NCBI GenBank assembly: GCA_018667335.1
Contig: JABIVD010000044.1
Coordinates: 1-64,000, forward strand
Length of the DNA stretch: 64,000 nt
From: Rhodospirillaceae bacterium
GTDB taxonomy: Bacteria > Pseudomonadota > Alphaproteobacteria > UBA6615
Direction: 5' to 3'
Part shown: positions 63,408 through 64,000 of the stretch, one piece after another
How positions within the stretch are numbered: position 1 is the stretch's first letter
Layout of the letters: each line of letters begins with the position of its first letter
Position numbers and translations under genes: made by a program
Notes under the pieces: model-generated
Database searches by the model: none
What the model saw: only the letters and a program-made list of their open reading frames with translations
Told to the model about the DNA's origin: nothing

Positions 63408-64000
63408 TTAGTGCCTTGCATGCACAAACATAGCGAACCCTAGCGCAACCGCGCTCAGCGCGGCCATGGCATAGAATGCACCGCCGGTGAAACTGCTGTA
63501 GAGCGCGCCGGACGCGATCAGCGCCAGCCCCATGATGATCCCCGATATGGAGGCGTAGGCGCCCTGCGCGGTCGCCTTCAGGCCTTCAGGCGCGTTCCCG
63601 GCGATGTAATGCATCGTCGCCAGGTAGGTCGCACCGAAGGTGATGGCATGCATCGCCTGGGCCACGATCAGCCCCGGTAGAGCGACCGTCTCGGCCAGAA
63701 TCAGCCAGCGCACCAAAGCCGTGCCCGCGCCCAGCAGGAGCAGCCGGGAGGCGCCAAGCCGCGCCACCACTGCACCGCTGAAGGCGAACAGGACGATCTC
63801 GACGACGACGCTGCCGCCCCAGAGCAGCCCGACCATGAGTTCCGAATGCCCTGCCGCCTTCCAGTGGATGCCGGAGAACCCGTTGAGCACGGCATGGCTC
63901 GCCTGCACCGCACTGGCCGCCAGCACGAAGGCGAGGAAACGCCGGTTGCGGACAAACGCCAGCACATCCGTCCAGCGCGCATGGCCGCGCGCCTCGTTCT
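63408..64000 (-). CDS. MFS transporter, HcaT/3-phenylpropionate permease-like, N-terminus beyond window
   Basis: The last 197 codons are visible and the frame is open to the window edge. It includes about six membrane helices with GFSGIHWKAAGHSELMVGLLW and GATYLATMHYIAGNAPE, typical of the phenylpropionate/nucleoside-proton symporter branch. It lies 28 bases before the start of the serine hydrolase on the same strand. An aromatic or acrylic acid substrate would agree with the nearby decarboxylase cluster, but this is inference. Confidence 0.87.
   Translation of the reverse strand, partial: NEARGHARWTDVLAFVRNRRFLAFVLAASAVQASHAVLNGFSGIHWKAAGHSELMVGLLWGGSVVVEIVLFAFSGAVVARLGASRLLLLGAGTALVRWLILAETVALPGLIVAQAMHAITFGATYLATMHYIAGNAPEGLKATAQGAYASISGIIMGLALIASGALYSSFTGGAFYAMAALSAVALGFAMFVHARH

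Noticed and set aside
1-64000. CRISPR arrays, tRNA or rRNA genes, insertion sequences, prophage
   Set aside because: No tandem repeat with spacers, cloverleaf-like segment or transposase was seen in either strand while reading; a computational scan was not possible.

Overview
The window is 64 kb of GC-rich, gene-dense chromosome. Protein families, codon use and gene order suggest an alphaproteobacterium, probably a free-living, possibly marine Rhodospirillales-like heterotroph; this is judged from families alone and no rRNA or tRNA gene is present to confirm it. About sixty genes are packed in short operons, many with ATGA start/stop overlaps. No phage, IS element, CRISPR array or integrase was seen.

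Layout. 1-9.1 kb: CobW GTPase (cut by the edge), a beta-hydroxyacid dehydrogenase with a creatinase-like M24 protein, an Old Yellow Enzyme divergent from a LysR regulator, an alpha/beta hydrolase, a Gfo/Idh/MocA oxidoreductase and an acyl-CoA dehydrogenase. 9.1-17.2 kb: uracil phosphoribosyltransferase, a feruloyl-CoA-synthetase-like ligase with a crotonase, then an N-carbamoylsarcosine-amidase-like hydrolase divergent from ATP-dependent hydantoinase subunits HyuA and HyuB, which together could turn N-methylhydantoin into sarcosine. 17.2-26.6 kb: CBS-BON protein, MFS carrier, aldo/keto reductase, a ThDP enzyme preceded by a decayed exported metal-dependent hydrolase, an exported FAH-fold protein and a lone CoxL-like molybdenum subunit.

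26.6-37.6 kb is the clearest system: one minus-strand block urtABCDE-ureDABCEFG plus a 61-residue HupE/UreJ-like membrane protein. It imports urea by ABC transport and hydrolyses it with nickel urease. A consensus sigma-54 promoter lies about 45-60 bases before urtA, so nitrogen-limitation control is likely.

37.8-49.6 kb: GFA protein, CitE-like lyase divergent from an MFS carrier, a Baeyer-Villiger monooxygenase with a ketopantoate-reductase-like enzyme, a frameshifted flavoprotein disulfide reductase, FAH hydrolase, quinone oxidoreductase, YciI, RidA and a GMC oxidoreductase. 50.1-53.2 kb: three consecutive steps of valine catabolism (isobutyryl-CoA dehydrogenase, 3-hydroxyisobutyryl-CoA hydrolase, 3-hydroxyisobutyrate dehydrogenase). 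53.4-62.1 kb: a catabolic set of unknown substrate (beta-propeller, SDR, beta-hydroxyacid dehydrogenase, metallo-beta-lactamase-fold hydrolase, VOC protein, class III CoA-transferase, gamma-resorcylate-decarboxylase-like amidohydrolase, CocE/S15 hydrolase, OsmC). 62.1-64 kb: a secreted serine hydrolase and an MFS carrier cut by the edge.

The most notable points are the urea locus with its sigma-54 promoter and mini-HupE, two broken genes (22.3-23.1 and 43.7-45.0 kb), three enzymes with changed active-site residues (OYE, M24, exported FAH), and the undescribed catabolic cluster at 54.4-62.1 kb.
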